This document shows, piece after piece, positions 18,288 through 27,844 of a stretch of 64,000 bases of DNA (positions are counted from its first letter, which is position 1; each line of letters starts with the position of its first letter). The position numbers and the translations under genes were made by a program. The notes below the pieces were generated by a model, which worked only from the letters and a program-made list of their open reading frames with translations, ran no database searches and was not told where the DNA came from. The stretch comes from Pseudomonas fluorescens (GTDB lineage Bacteria > Pseudomonadota > Gammaproteobacteria > Pseudomonadales > Pseudomonadaceae). Location: positions 2,604,001-2,668,000 of the forward strand of contig NZ_CP008896.1 in assembly GCF_000730425.1 (NCBI RefSeq). Reading direction: 5' to 3'.

Positions 18288-20771
18288 GTGCAATGGCCGA
18301 AACGGACTCGGCCCGGCACCGCCATTAACCGAGTGCCTCTCGTGAAAACAGTACTGAGTTACCGTGACGGCGAAGCCGTGCCCGTTCGTCTCGTTTTGCC
18401 GGCGCTGTTACTGGCCACGGCCTTATTGCCGACCCTGGCCAGGGCCGGGACCGTGCAGGATGCGCACTTCGATGCCCAGACCCTGCACCAGCGCGGGATT
18501 GACCCGCAACTGGCCAGCCTGCTGCTTGACGCTCCGCGTTTCGCGGCAGGTCGTCAGGCTGTGAGCCTGACCGTAAACGGCCAACGCCGCGGCCGGCTCG
18601 AAGTGAATGTCGATGCCCGGGGCAATCTGTGCTTCGACCGCGCCCTGCTGGACGCAGCCAACCTGCGGGTACCGGACGACAACACTCGTTGCCACGACTT
18701 TCTCACCCGCTTCCCGCAAAGCCTGGTGGAACAGGATCCGGCCACCTTGACGGTAGCTCTGGTGGTGCCCACCGAAGCTTTGCGCCCGATACCGCAGGAT
18801 ATCTCCGGGTACCAGACCGGTGGCGTTGCCGGCCTGCTCAATTACGACCTCAGCGGTTTTTACAATCGCTACGGTGACGACTCCAGTCGTTTTGGATCGG
18901 CCAATACCGAGGTGGGGTTCAATGCCGGTGACTGGATCGTACGCAGCCGCCAGGTACAGACCTGGCAGGATGGCGTGTCACGCAGCACCCATCTGGAGGC
19001 CTACGCCCAACGCACCTTTGCCAGCCACCAAGCGGTGCTGCAGGCCGGGCAGATCAACCTCTACAACCCAGTGCTGCCCGGAGCGCAGATCACCGGGGTC
19101 CAGGTGCTTACCGAGGAGGCCCTTCAAGACCAGGGCCAAGGGGCGACCATTGATGGCATCGCCAATAGCCCGGCGCAGGTCGAGGTACGCCAGAACGGCG
19201 CGCTGATCCATTCCACCGTGGTTCCCGCCGGACCGTTTTCGTTGACCGATGTACGCCGCTTGAACACTCGTTCGGATGTCGAAGTCACGGTCAAGGAAAG
19301 CGTGGGGGGCGAGCGGCGCTTTACCGTGCCGGCGGCGATGCTCGGCCTGGGGCTGCCCGCACCGGGCTATTCGGTCGCTGCCGGGCGAGTGCGCAATGTC
19401 GGTGACGCCCATGGCGCCGACCCCTGGGTAGTCAGCGCAGGCTGGAGCGGTACGCTACACCCGCAACTGAGCCTGGGCAGCGGCATCCTGGCGTCCGGTG
19501 AATACCGCGCAGGCGGCTTGAGCCTGGGCTGGTTGCCGTGGTTGGACGGCCAGTTCCAGGTGTCCACCCAGGTCGCCGACGCCCGCGCCAGGGAAACAGT
19601 GCGCGGGCTGCAAACCGACCTGGCCTGGTCCCAGCGCCTGGGTGAGCAATGGTCCTTCAGTGCCGCCAACTCCTGGCGCAGCCCTGGCTATAGAGAGTTG
19701 GAAGAAGCCACCTACGAACCGCAAACCACCCGACAGCGCCAATCACGCTATCGCGACCAACAAAGCCTGAACCTGGGTTGGTCCCACCCCTGGCTGGGGG
19801 CGTTCAGTGCCGGGGTCTCACGCTCCAGCAACTTTGCCGGCGACAGCAGCAACCGCGCCCTGGCCTCATGGGGCACCAGCCTGAAGGCCGTCTCCCTGTC
19901 GGCCAGCGCCGAATGGCAGATGGGCGGACGCCAGCAGCAAGACAACGCAATCTACTTGAACATCAGCCTGCCCTTGGGCGAAAACCGTCGGGCGCGCAGT
20001 TGGCTGCGCAACTCCGACGGCGAACACCGCGTGGGCGTGGGCATGAACGAGCAGGTGAACGATCAATTGAGCTATCGCGTCAGCGCTGAACACGACAGCC
20101 GCGACCAGCAAGTGGAGACCACCCTCGGTCTGTCGGCGCTGCCCCGCTACAGCCAGCTGGACCTGAGCTATAGCCGCTCCGATGCGCAGCGCTCCAGCTA
20201 TCAGGGCGGCGCCCGGGGCGGTGTGGTGGTACATGGCGGCGGGGTCACTCTGTCGCCGTATCCGGTACGCGATACCTTTGCCGTCCTCTCGGTCGGCGAG
20301 ATCGGCGGCATTCAGGTCAGCACCCCCAGCGGCCCGGTCTGGACCGACTGGCAAGGCCAGGCCGTCGTCCCACAGGTGTCCGCCTATGGCCGCAGCCCGG
20401 TGGAAGTCCAGACGCGTTCGTTGCCACGTAACGCCGACATCAGTAATGGCCTGGCGCTGATCTCGGTAGGACGCGGCGCCGTGGATCGAGTGGATTTCGG
20501 CGTGACCCTGACTCGTCGCGTGCTGCTGACGGTCAGCACCGACCAGGGCGCTGCCTTGCCTCGCGGAGCCAGCGTCAGTACCGCCAGCGGCGAGTTTGTC
20601 ACCCTGGTCCAGGAAGGCAGCCAGGTGTTCCTGCCCAATGTGCTCGACCAGCCCGTGCTGTGGATCAAAGCCCCTGGTATGGAACGTTGTGCCTTGCAAT
20701 ACGAACTGCCGCCCAAGGGCGACCCCCAGGTCTACTTCGAAACCGCATCGGCCCGCTGCCATACCCTTTGA
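18288..20771 (+). CDS. Outer-membrane fimbrial usher
   Basis: This 827-aa FimD/PapC-type usher is the outer-membrane pore that assembles and secretes the pilus. It shows a signal peptide ending LLPTLARA, an N-terminal chaperone-binding domain (HFDAQTLHQRGIDPQLASLL...), a long beta-barrel domain with the usher block LTEEALQDQGQGATIDGIA and TVKESVGGERRFTVP, a plug region, and two C-terminal domains ending ETASARCHTL. The start is uncertain: ATG 18288 or GTG 18342, the latter giving a more compact signal peptide. It follows the chaperone and precedes the probable tip adhesin. Confidence 0.92.
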   Translation: MQWPKRTRPGTAINRVPLVKTVLSYRDGEAVPVRLVLPALLLATALLPTLARAGTVQDAHFDAQTLHQRGIDPQLASLLLDAPRFAAGRQAVSLTVNGQRRGRLEVNVDARGNLCFDRALLDAANLRVPDDNTRCHDFLTRFPQSLVEQDPATLTVALVVPTEALRPIPQDISGYQTGGVAGLLNYDLSGFYNRYGDDSSRFGSANTEVGFNAGDWIVRSRQVQTWQDGVSRSTHLEAYAQRTFASHQAVLQAGQINLYNPVLPGAQITGVQVLTEEALQDQGQGATIDGIANSPAQVEVRQNGALIHSTVVPAGPFSLTDVRRLNTRSDVEVTVKESVGGERRFTVPAAMLGLGLPAPGYSVAAGRVRNVGDAHGADPWVVSAGWSGTLHPQLSLGSGILASGEYRAGGLSLGWLPWLDGQFQVSTQVADARARETVRGLQTDLAWSQRLGEQWSFSAANSWRSPGYRELEEATYEPQTTRQRQSRYRDQQSLNLGWSHPWLGAFSAGVSRSSNFAGDSSNRALASWGTSLKAVSLSASAEWQMGGRQQQDNAIYLNISLPLGENRRARSWLRNSDGEHRVGVGMNEQVNDQLSYRVSAEHDSRDQQVETTLGLSALPRYSQLDLSYSRSDAQRSSYQGGARGGVVVHGGGVTLSPYPVRDTFAVLSVGEIGGIQVSTPSGPVWTDWQGQAVVPQVSAYGRSPVEVQTRSLPRNADISNGLALISVGRGAVDRVDFGVTLTRRVLLTVSTDQGAALPRGASVSTASGEFVTLVQEGSQVFLPNVLDQPVLWIKAPGMERCALQYELPPKGDPQVYFETASARCHTL

Positions 20772-20781
20772 GGAAACTGCC

Positions 20782-21924
20782 ATGCCCCTAGATATCCGCT
20801 GGTTACAGCTCAGTACCCTAGCCCTGCTTACGGGCCTGTGCGGTATTGCCCAGGCCCAGGACGAGTGCCAGTTGAACCTGAGCGAACCGCTCCTGGATCT
20901 GGGACTGATGAACCGTATTGCCCAGAGCGCCAGTGCTTCCCAGCACCTGCTGGGCGAGCGCCACTTGAGCCTGACCCTCACCTGCCCGCACCCTCAGGAT
21001 CTGAGTGTGTTCTACAGCGCCAGAGCAACGCACAACCAACGCCTGCAATTCACCGAGCATGGCAGCTATGACCTGCAAGTGCGTGACGCGCTGCTGGATG
21101 GCCGCCCCGTGGAACTGGGACTGCTGCCAGCCTTTGGCCAGGCACCTGTGGCCAACGGCGCGCAACTGGACTGGCGGGCCGGGCATGGGATCGCGCCTGT
21201 GCAAGGCGCCAGCATGCTGCATGGCAAGAGCCTATCCCTGCAATTGACCTTGCGGGCCTGGGCAGACATCGCCGCCACCCATGTCAGGGATGCGACGACC
21301 TGGGAAGTCACCGGGCTGTTCGATGCTCGCCACAGTGGGCGCTACCGGGAGTTGACGTTGCGTGCACATTTCGCACCGGTTGCCTGTACCCCTCACCTGT
21401 CCAATGGTGGCCTCGTCGACTACGGGACACTGCTGGCCAAGGACCTGAGCCCCACCCACGAAACCCCACTGCCCACCAAGACGCTACTGCTTTCTGTCAG
21501 TTGCGATGCTCCCACACGCTTCGCTCTGTTGATGCACGACAACCGCGATGGCACGGCCACCGGCGGGATCGACGAGACCGCCTACGGTCTGGACCTGGAC
21601 AACAGCCGCAACAAGATTGGTCGCTACTACGTCAACCTGGACCCCGCTGACTTCACCGCCGACACCCTGCCCACGCTCTACCGCACCGACTCCACCAGCG
21701 GTGGCGTGGCCTGGAGCAGCGCCACGGCGCGACAGATCCCCATGGCCGCCCACAGCTACCTGGGCTTTACCGAGCGGGTTGCCAGCACCAACGGCCCAGT
21801 GGCCATCCAGAACCTGGCCGGCACCCTGCGGGTCAAGGCCTACCTTGTGCCCACCCAAAACCTGGACCTGCGTGAAGTCGTCTACCTCAACGGCTCCGGC
21901 ACCCTCGAAATCAAATACCTGTAA
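20782..21924 (+). CDS. Two-domain fimbrial protein, probable tip adhesin with C-terminal DUF1120 domain
   Basis: This 380-aa protein has signal peptide MPLDIRWLQLSTLALLTGLCGIAQA. Residues about 25-205 form a separate domain (DECQLNLSEPLLDLGLMNRI..., two Cys) unlike the other subunits. Residues about 206-380 are a DUF1120 domain: LRAHFAPVACTPHLSNGGLVDYGTLLAKDL, SVSCDAPTRF, and the final GSGTLEIKYL strand. Twice the length of its paralogues and placed just after the usher, it fits a tip adhesin in which the N-terminal domain binds a receptor and the C-terminal domain joins the fibre. AGGA precedes the ATG. The ligand is unknown. Confidence 0.83.
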   Translation: MPLDIRWLQLSTLALLTGLCGIAQAQDECQLNLSEPLLDLGLMNRIAQSASASQHLLGERHLSLTLTCPHPQDLSVFYSARATHNQRLQFTEHGSYDLQVRDALLDGRPVELGLLPAFGQAPVANGAQLDWRAGHGIAPVQGASMLHGKSLSLQLTLRAWADIAATHVRDATTWEVTGLFDARHSGRYRELTLRAHFAPVACTPHLSNGGLVDYGTLLAKDLSPTHETPLPTKTLLLSVSCDAPTRFALLMHDNRDGTATGGIDETAYGLDLDNSRNKIGRYYVNLDPADFTADTLPTLYRTDSTSGGVAWSSATARQIPMAAHSYLGFTERVASTNGPVAIQNLAGTLRVKAYLVPTQNLDLREVVYLNGSGTLEIKYL

Positions 21925-21935
21925 GGACCCTCATC

Positions 21936-22586
21936 ATGAAACGCTACCCCGTCGCACTGTGCAGCCTGCTCTACCTGCCGCTGATGCCCCATGGCCTGGC
22001 GGCGTCTGCCGTTGACCTGGGCGTCAAGGGGCTGATTACGCCCAGCGCCTGTACCCCGCAAATGTCCAACGGTGGATTGATCGACTATGGAAAGATTTCC
22101 CAGCAGGACCTGAACCTCGACAAAGGCACTCGCTTGCCGGCCAAACCACTGCAAGTGAGCATCAGCTGCAACGGCCCGAGCCGCTTCGCCCTGCGCATGC
22201 GCGACAATCGCGACGGCTCGGCCATGGTCAACAGCGAGATTTACTACGGGCTGGGGCTCGACAACAGTGGCAACCGTATCGGCCTGTACTCAGTGACGTT
22301 TGACCCCAGGCAGACTGTGGTCGACGGCAGCGCACTGATCTACGGCACCGAGTCCACCACCGCAGGCCTCGCCTGGCGCACCGCCAACCTCAACCCCATC
22401 GACATGGGTGCCAATAGTTACCTGGGGTTCACGGACATCGAAGGCAGCACGGGCGGGCCGTCGGCAATCCAAGTGCTGACCAGCACGGTCAAGGTCGAGA
22501 CGGTGATCAACGCCAAACAGAACCTGGACTTGAGCACCGACACGCTGCTCGACGGCTCGGCCACCATGGAGGTGATTTATCTCTAG
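21936..22586 (+). CDS. DUF1120 fimbrial subunit 6
   Basis: This 216-aa subunit has signal peptide MKRYPVALCSLLYLPLMPHGLA. The mature protein ASAVDLGVKGLITPSACTPQM, the second Cys in VSISCNGPSRF, and GSATMEVIYL at the end match the other paralogues. Its middle (MRDNRDGSAMVNSEIYYGLGLDNSGNRIGLYSV) is closest to the C-terminal domain of the two-domain protein just upstream, suggesting adjacent duplication. Its stop overlaps that of the convergent MFS gene in the shared palindrome CTAG. Confidence 0.85.
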   Translation: MKRYPVALCSLLYLPLMPHGLAASAVDLGVKGLITPSACTPQMSNGGLIDYGKISQQDLNLDKGTRLPAKPLQVSISCNGPSRFALRMRDNRDGSAMVNSEIYYGLGLDNSGNRIGLYSVTFDPRQTVVDGSALIYGTESTTAGLAWRTANLNPIDMGANSYLGFTDIEGSTGGPSAIQVLTSTVKVETVINAKQNLDLSTDTLLDGSATMEVIYL

Positions 22587-23839
22587 CGTTTTTCGCTGGT
22601 GACTTGCACATATCGCGCACGCCCGGCGCCCAGGCCGGCGACGATTGCAGCCAGGCCGATCAGCGCAAAAATCCAGCCGATGGCGGCCCAGCCTCCGGTC
22701 CAGTCATGCACCAGGCCGACCGCGAACGGGCCGAGGGACGCCAGGGTGTAGCCGATGCCCTGAGCCATGCTCGACAGGTTGGCGGCCACATGGGCATCGC
22801 GCGAGCGCAGGACGATCAGGGTCAGCGCCAGGCTGAATGTACCGCCCTGGCCCAGCCCCAACAAAATCGCCCAGCCCCACAGACCGTCGAGCGGTGCGTA
22901 CAGGCATCCGAACAGGCCGCCGAGGGTCAACAGCATCACCACCACAATCGCCAGGCGCTGGTCTTTGCCGCGGGTGGCCAACCAGGGCGCCGCCAGGGAG
23001 CTGGCCAACTGCACGATGATGGAGCCAGACAGGGCCAACCCGGCTTCAGTCGCACTCAGGCCCCGACCGATGAGGATCGACGGCAACCAGCCGAACACGA
23101 TGTAGGCCAGGGACGATTGCAGGCCCATGTACAACGTCACCTGCCAGGCCAGTGGATCACGCAGCAAACCCTTGACCCGGTACGCCACCTGGTGCGCCCC
23201 GTGTTGCTGGCCGACCTGTGGCAGCCAGAACAGCGCCGCCACCAGGGCGGGCAGCATCCAGAAGCCCAGGCCGATGCTCCAACTGTCCGCGAAGTAATGA
23301 CTCAATGGCACCGTGGCGCCCGCCGCCAACGCCGCCCCCAGGCACAAGGCCATGGTGTACACGCCCGTCATCGCGCCGGCTTGCTTGGCGAAATCACGCT
23401 TGACGATGCCCGGCAACAACACGCCGATAATGCCGATACTGGCCCCGGCCAGCAGGCTGCCGGCGAACAGGCCAGCCTCACCGAACGAGCTGCGCAGAAT
23501 GATGCCGGCGGCCAGGGTCAGCAAAATCCCCAGCACCACCCGCTCGGCACCAAAACGCCTGGCCAGGATCGGCGCCAGGGGTGCAAACAGGCCCAGGCAT
23601 AGCACCGGCAAGGTGGTCAGCAGGCCGGCACTGGCAGCCGACAGCCCCAGGCTGCCGGACACCTCGCCAAGCAGCGGCGCCATGCTCGACAGCGCCGGAC
23701 GCAGGTTCAGTGCCACCAGGATCAGGCCCAGCAACAACAGCCACGGGCGATGTACCTGCGGCGCAGTGTGCTGGACCACCTCGTCATCGGCCTCGGCGTC
23801 GATCAGCAACTCTTCAAGGGCATTGTCTGGGCGTGGCAT
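22583..23839 (-). CDS. MFS transporter of the CynX/NimT family
   Basis: This 418-aa inner-membrane transporter has about twelve hydrophobic helices. LILVALNLRPALSSMAPLLGEVSGSLGLSAASAGLLTTLPVL is characteristic of the CynX/NimT (cyanate/nitroimidazole-type) family. The substrate is not predictable. ATG 23839 was chosen because GAGAG lies 5 to 9 bases upstream; an in-frame ATG at 23863 overlaps the upstream regulator and lacks a good site. It forms an operon with the GntR regulator 13 bases upstream. Confidence 0.88.
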   Translation of the reverse strand: MPRPDNALEELLIDAEADDEVVQHTAPQVHRPWLLLLGLILVALNLRPALSSMAPLLGEVSGSLGLSAASAGLLTTLPVLCLGLFAPLAPILARRFGAERVVLGILLTLAAGIILRSSFGEAGLFAGSLLAGASIGIIGVLLPGIVKRDFAKQAGAMTGVYTMALCLGAALAAGATVPLSHYFADSWSIGLGFWMLPALVAALFWLPQVGQQHGAHQVAYRVKGLLRDPLAWQVTLYMGLQSSLAYIVFGWLPSILIGRGLSATEAGLALSGSIIVQLASSLAAPWLATRGKDQRLAIVVVMLLTLGGLFGCLYAPLDGLWGWAILLGLGQGGTFSLALTLIVLRSRDAHVAANLSSMAQGIGYTLASLGPFAVGLVHDWTGGWAAIGWIFALIGLAAIVAGLGAGRARYVQVTSEKR

Positions 23840-23852
23840 GGCGCTCTCGGGT

Positions 23853-24512
23853 TCAAGGTTCATTGATCAACTGCCGGCACAGGGCCTTGGCGCGCTCCGG
23901 GTCCTGCTGCGCCACGGCATCGAGCAATTCGACGTGCAGGTCGAACACCGCCTGGCGGCGCGGCTTGATATTCAGGGTCTGGCGCAACTGGGCGCCGACG
24001 ATGCTGGAAAAGTACTGGTACAGCTCGCTCAAGGCCGGGTTGTGGGCCGCATCCACCAGGTGTTTGTGAAACACCAAATCGCACTGGATGTAGTGCTCCA
24101 GGTCACCGTGATAGTGCTCGCCACTGGCCTGCAACGCTTGACGCAGACGCTGCAAATCCTCGGGGGTACGGCGCAACGCCGCCAGGCCGACGGCCTCGAC
24201 CTCAAGGATCTGCCGTGTCTCCTGGGCCTGGACCAGGGTGCACTGGGACATGGCGCTCACCACCCCCAACGGATCGGTCATCGAACGCAGGTAGCTGCCG
24301 TCGCCCTGGCGGATCTCGATCAACCCGCAAAACGCCAACACCCGCATGGCCTCGCGCACGGTATTGCGGCTAATGCCCAGCTCGGCCGACAGCGCAGGCT
24401 CGGTGGGCAGGCGCTCGCCAATGGCCCACTTGCCCTGGGTGATGCGTTGGCGCAGTTGGTCCAGGGCCTGGTCGACCAGGGAGCGTTTAATCAGCGGGGC
24501 GATGTCTGGCAT
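23853..24512 (-). CDS. GntR-family regulator, FadR/FCD subfamily
   Basis: This transcription factor has an N-terminal winged helix-turn-helix (LPTEPALSAELGISRNTVREAMRVLAFCGLIEIRQGDGSYL) and a C-terminal FCD ligand-binding domain; the metal-site positions D-x(3)-H (DLVFHKHLVDAAHNPAL) and later His (FDLHVELLDAV) are present. Probably it controls the MFS gene immediately downstream in response to a small organic acid, as is usual for FCD regulators. ATG 24512 is the best start; a TTG at 24533 is an in-frame alternative. Confidence 0.9.
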   Translation of the reverse strand: MPDIAPLIKRSLVDQALDQLRQRITQGKWAIGERLPTEPALSAELGISRNTVREAMRVLAFCGLIEIRQGDGSYLRSMTDPLGVVSAMSQCTLVQAQETRQILEVEAVGLAALRRTPEDLQRLRQALQASGEHYHGDLEHYIQCDLVFHKHLVDAAHNPALSELYQYFSSIVGAQLRQTLNIKPRRQAVFDLHVELLDAVAQQDPERAKALCRQLINEP

Positions 24513-24660
24513 GGGCTTGGTACTTTCGTCCAATCATAGGATGAATTTTCGTACAGCCTATTCGCAGTTGCCTACCGAAGCAACGCACAGTGCAGATCGC
24601 TGTGGCGAAGCGGGTGACGAACGGGTTCTCTCGGTACGAGCGCGGCGAGCTTATGGCCCC

Positions 24661-24691
24661 AAAAATAAACCCGGCACCAGGCCGGGTTTAT
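24661..24691 (-). terminator. Terminator of the aapJQMP operon
   Basis: On the minus strand, AAACCCGGC / GCCGGGTTT form a 9-bp stem with a six-base loop, followed by ATTTTTGG, 16 bases beyond the aapP stop. Confidence 0.85.
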
Positions 24692-24706
24692 GCTCTCAAC
24701 CATCAA

Positions 24707-25471
24707 TCAATGCAAAATCTGACTCAAGAACAACCTCGTCCGCTCATTCTGCGGGTTGTCGAAGAAGTCATTGGGCGCCGCCTGTTCCACGATCTCGCCC
24801 TTGTCCATGAAGATCACACGGTTGGCCACCGTGCGCGCAAAGCCCATTTCGTGGGTCACGCACAACATGGTCATGCCGTCTTCGGCCAGGCCGATCATGG
24901 TGTCCAGTACCTCCTTGACCATCTCCGGGTCGAGGGCCGACGTCGGTTCGTCGAACAGCATGATTTTGGGCTTCATGCACAGGGCACGGGCGATGGCCAC
25001 ACGCTGTTGCTGGCCGCCGGACAGCTGCCCCGGAAACTTGTGGGCCTGCTCCGGAATACGCACGCGCTCCAGATAGTGCATGGCAATTTCCTCGGCCTTG
25101 CGCTTGGGCATCTTGCGCACCCACATCGGAGCCAATGTGCAGTTCTGCAGGATGGTCAGGTGCGGGAACAGGTTGAAGTGCTGGAACACCATGCCCACTT
25201 CGCGGCGCACGCTTTCGATCTGCTTGAGGTCGTTGGTCAGTTCTACCCCATCGACCACGATGCGGCCCTGCTGGTGTTCTTCCAGGCGGTTGAGGCAACG
25301 GATAGTAGTGGACTTGCCCGAGCCCGACGGGCCGCACAGCACGATGCGCTCCCCCTGCTGAACGTTGAGGTTGATGTCTTTCAACACATGAAACTGGCCG
25401 TACCACTTGTTGACGCCCTGCATCTGGATAATGCCTTCAGGGCTCACAGGCTGTTTGATCGCTTCGCTCAT
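24707..25471 (-). CDS. aapP: General L-amino acid ABC transporter ATPase AapP
   Basis: This 254-aa ATP-binding subunit of a polar amino-acid importer has Walker [10 protein letters not shown] (about residues 45-53), Q-loop [10 protein letters not shown], signature LSGGQQQR, Walker [15 protein letters not shown] and switch His in THEMG. It is the last gene of the aapJ-Q-M-P operon, with the permease gene 11 bases upstream. Close sequence pattern to AapP/BztD of the PAAT family. Confidence 0.95.
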   Translation of the reverse strand: MSEAIKQPVSPEGIIQMQGVNKWYGQFHVLKDINLNVQQGERIVLCGPSGSGKSTTIRCLNRLEEHQQGRIVVDGVELTNDLKQIESVRREVGMVFQHFNLFPHLTILQNCTLAPMWVRKMPKRKAEEIAMHYLERVRIPEQAHKFPGQLSGGQQQRVAIARALCMKPKIMLFDEPTSALDPEMVKEVLDTMIGLAEDGMTMLCVTHEMGFARTVANRVIFMDKGEIVEQAAPNDFFDNPQNERTRLFLSQILH

Positions 25472-25482
25472 AACAACAACTC

Positions 25483-26580
25483 CTAACGCTTGTGGCCAGT
25501 GTCGAGCTTGTGTTCCAAATGGATGGAATAGCGCGACATACCAAAACAGAAAATCCAGAACACCAGGGCCGCGAACACATAGCCTTCAGTGGCCATGCCC
25601 AACCATTTCGGGTCGGCAGCGGCTTGCTTGACGCTGTTGAGCAGGTCGATCAGGCCGATGATGATCACCAGGCTCGTGTCCTTGAACAACGCGATCAGCG
25701 TGTTGACGATCCCAGGAATCACCAGCTTCAGCGCCTGGGGCAAGATCACCAACCCCATGCTGCGCCAGTAACCCAGGCCCATCGCCGCTGCGGCTTCGTA
25801 CTGGCCCTTGGGAATGGCCTGCAACCCACCGCGCACGACTTCGGCCACATAGGCAGACTGGAACATGATCACACCAATCAGCGCCCGCAGCAGCTTGTCG
25901 AAATTCATGCCCTCGGGCAGGAACAGCGGCAACATCACCGACGACATGAACAGCACCGTGATCAATGGCACGCCGCGCCAGAACTCGATAAATGTCACGC
26001 ACAACACACGGATCGCCGGCAGGTTCGAGCGCCGCCCGAGCGCCAGCAGGATGCCCAATGGCAACGCGCCGGCGATGCCCACGGTGGCGATCACCAGGGT
26101 CAGCATCAGGCCGCCCCATTTCGACGTCTCCACGGGTTCCAGGCCCCAGTAGCCACCCGTGAGAAGCACAAAGGCCAGCACTGGAAACACCAGCAAAAAA
26201 CCCAGGCCGTAGAGCGGTTTGCGCGGCATGCGCTTGATGAACAGCGGCGCAGCACCGAGTACGGCCAACCATAGGGTGAGATCGACGCGCCAGCGCAGTT
26301 CACTGGGGTAATAGCCGTACATGAACTGGCCGAACCGTTGCTGCACAAACACCCAACAGGCGCCCTCCCTGGTGCAGTCGGCTTGCGTCGTGCCCACCCA
26401 ATTGGCGTCCAGGAACGCCCACTGCAACAGCGGCGGCACGGTCAGGTAAACGAGGTAAACCGCAAGCAGGGTCAGCAGGGTATTGAACCAACTGGAGAAC
26501 AGGTTGCTGCGCATCCAGGCGAGCACACCGGCGCTCATGTTGGGCGGCGGCATGTCGGGTTTGAAGATATGAACATTCAT
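25483..26580 (-). CDS. aapM: General L-amino acid ABC transporter permease AapM
   Basis: This 365-aa inner-membrane permease has an N-terminal extension with extra helices typical of AapM/BztC. The HisM-type domain at the C terminus contains the EAA-like loop [39 protein letters not shown], which contacts the ATPase. It is paired with AapQ to form the heterodimeric channel. Confidence 0.94.
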   Translation of the reverse strand: MNVHIFKPDMPPPNMSAGVLAWMRSNLFSSWFNTLLTLLAVYLVYLTVPPLLQWAFLDANWVGTTQADCTREGACWVFVQQRFGQFMYGYYPSELRWRVDLTLWLAVLGAAPLFIKRMPRKPLYGLGFLLVFPVLAFVLLTGGYWGLEPVETSKWGGLMLTLVIATVGIAGALPLGILLALGRRSNLPAIRVLCVTFIEFWRGVPLITVLFMSSVMLPLFLPEGMNFDKLLRALIGVIMFQSAYVAEVVRGGLQAIPKGQYEAAAAMGLGYWRSMGLVILPQALKLVIPGIVNTLIALFKDTSLVIIIGLIDLLNSVKQAAADPKWLGMATEGYVFAALVFWIFCFGMSRYSIHLEHKLDTGHKR

Positions 26581-26590
26581 GGCCGCTTCC

Positions 26591-27772
26591 TCACCGCTCG
26601 ATCAGCGCAATGCGCTTGTTGTACAGGTTCATCAGCAGCGAAATGCTGATGCTGATCGCCAGGTACACACTCATGGTGATGGCAATCACTTCGATACCCT
26701 GGCCAGTCTGGTTGAGCACGGTACCGGCAAACAGCGACACCATTTCCGGATAGCCAATGCCGGCTGCCAGGGACGAGTTTTTCGCCAGGTTCAGGTATTG
26801 GCTGGTCAACGGCGGAATGATCACCCGCAGGGCTTGCGGGAGGATGACCTTGCGCAACGTCGGCCCCGGGCGCAGGCCCAGGGAGCGGGCCGCTTCGGTC
26901 TGGCCATGGCTGACCGACTTGATGCCGGAGCGCACGATTTCGGCGATGAACGCGGCGGTGTATACCGTCAGCGCCAGGGTCAGTGCCAACAGCTCGGGGA
27001 TCAATACCCAGCCGCCGACAAAGTTGAACCCTGCAAGCCTGGGCATCTCCCAATGCACCGGTGAGCCGAACACCAGGATGCTCAAGGCCGGGATCACGAG
27101 AAACAGCGCCAGGCCCGCCCAGAATGTGTGAAAGGGCACGCCCGTGGCTTCAAAGCGCCGGGTCGCCCAACGGCTCATCAACACGATCGCGACGATGGCC
27201 ACTCCCACGCTGATCCAGAACGGCCAGAACCCATCCGCCGCGAGCGCTGCCGGCATATTCAGGCCACGGCTGCTGACAAAGAACATGTCCCCGAAGTTAT
27301 GGCTGGCGCGCGGGCCAGGCATGGTCAGGAACACCGCAAAATACCAGAACAGAATTTGCAGCAGCGGGGGGATATTGCGGAACACCTCGATATAAAGGGT
27401 GGCCAGCTTGTTGATCATCCAGTTCGGCGAAAGCCTGGCGACACCAATCATGAACCCGAGGAGGGTCGCCAGGACCACACCAATGGCCGTCACCAGCAGG
27501 GTATTGAGCAGGCCGATCACAAAGACCCGGGCATAGCTGTCCGATTCGGTGTAGTCGATCAAATGCTGGGCAATGCCAAAGCCGGCACTGCGCTCAAGAA
27601 ACGAGAAGCCCGAGGTGATCCCCCGGTGCTGCATATTGACCTGAGTGTTATGGACCAGATACCAGCCCAAGCCGACCACCGCCACGATGGCAATGATCTG
27701 AAATAGCCACGCACGCACTTTGGGATCGCTGAAGCTGAGCTTCTGCTTGGGTGCGCCGATTTGAGTTTGCAT
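26591..27772 (-). CDS. aapQ: General L-amino acid ABC transporter permease AapQ
   Basis: This 393-aa permease has N-terminal hydrophobic helix FQIIAIVAVVGLGWYLVHNT, the long periplasmic/helical insert typical of AapQ/BztB, and the C-terminal EAA loop EIVRSGIKSVSHGQTEAARSLGLRPGPTLRKVILPQALR. It follows aapJ after a 72-base gap that contains a stable hairpin, and lies 10 bases before aapM. Confidence 0.94.
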   Translation of the reverse strand: MQTQIGAPKQKLSFSDPKVRAWLFQIIAIVAVVGLGWYLVHNTQVNMQHRGITSGFSFLERSAGFGIAQHLIDYTESDSYARVFVIGLLNTLLVTAIGVVLATLLGFMIGVARLSPNWMINKLATLYIEVFRNIPPLLQILFWYFAVFLTMPGPRASHNFGDMFFVSSRGLNMPAALAADGFWPFWISVGVAIVAIVLMSRWATRRFEATGVPFHTFWAGLALFLVIPALSILVFGSPVHWEMPRLAGFNFVGGWVLIPELLALTLALTVYTAAFIAEIVRSGIKSVSHGQTEAARSLGLRPGPTLRKVILPQALRVIIPPLTSQYLNLAKNSSLAAGIGYPEMVSLFAGTVLNQTGQGIEVIAITMSVYLAISISISLLMNLYNKRIALIER

Positions 27773-27801
27773 GAAGTGCCCCAGAAATAATGGAACAGAA
27801 C

Positions 27802-27830
27802 ATCACCCGGCGGTTGGCCCACCGGGTGAT
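27802..27830 (-). promoter_or_regulatory. Intercistronic hairpin between aapJ and aapQ
   Basis: ATCACCCGG and CCGGGTGAT form a perfect 9-bp stem with an 11-base loop directly after the aapJ stop. There is no T tract, so it is more likely an mRNA stabiliser or partial attenuator. Such structures are known to keep binding-protein expression above that of the permeases. Confidence 0.6.
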
Positions 27831-27844
27831 AGAACCATCAGTGA

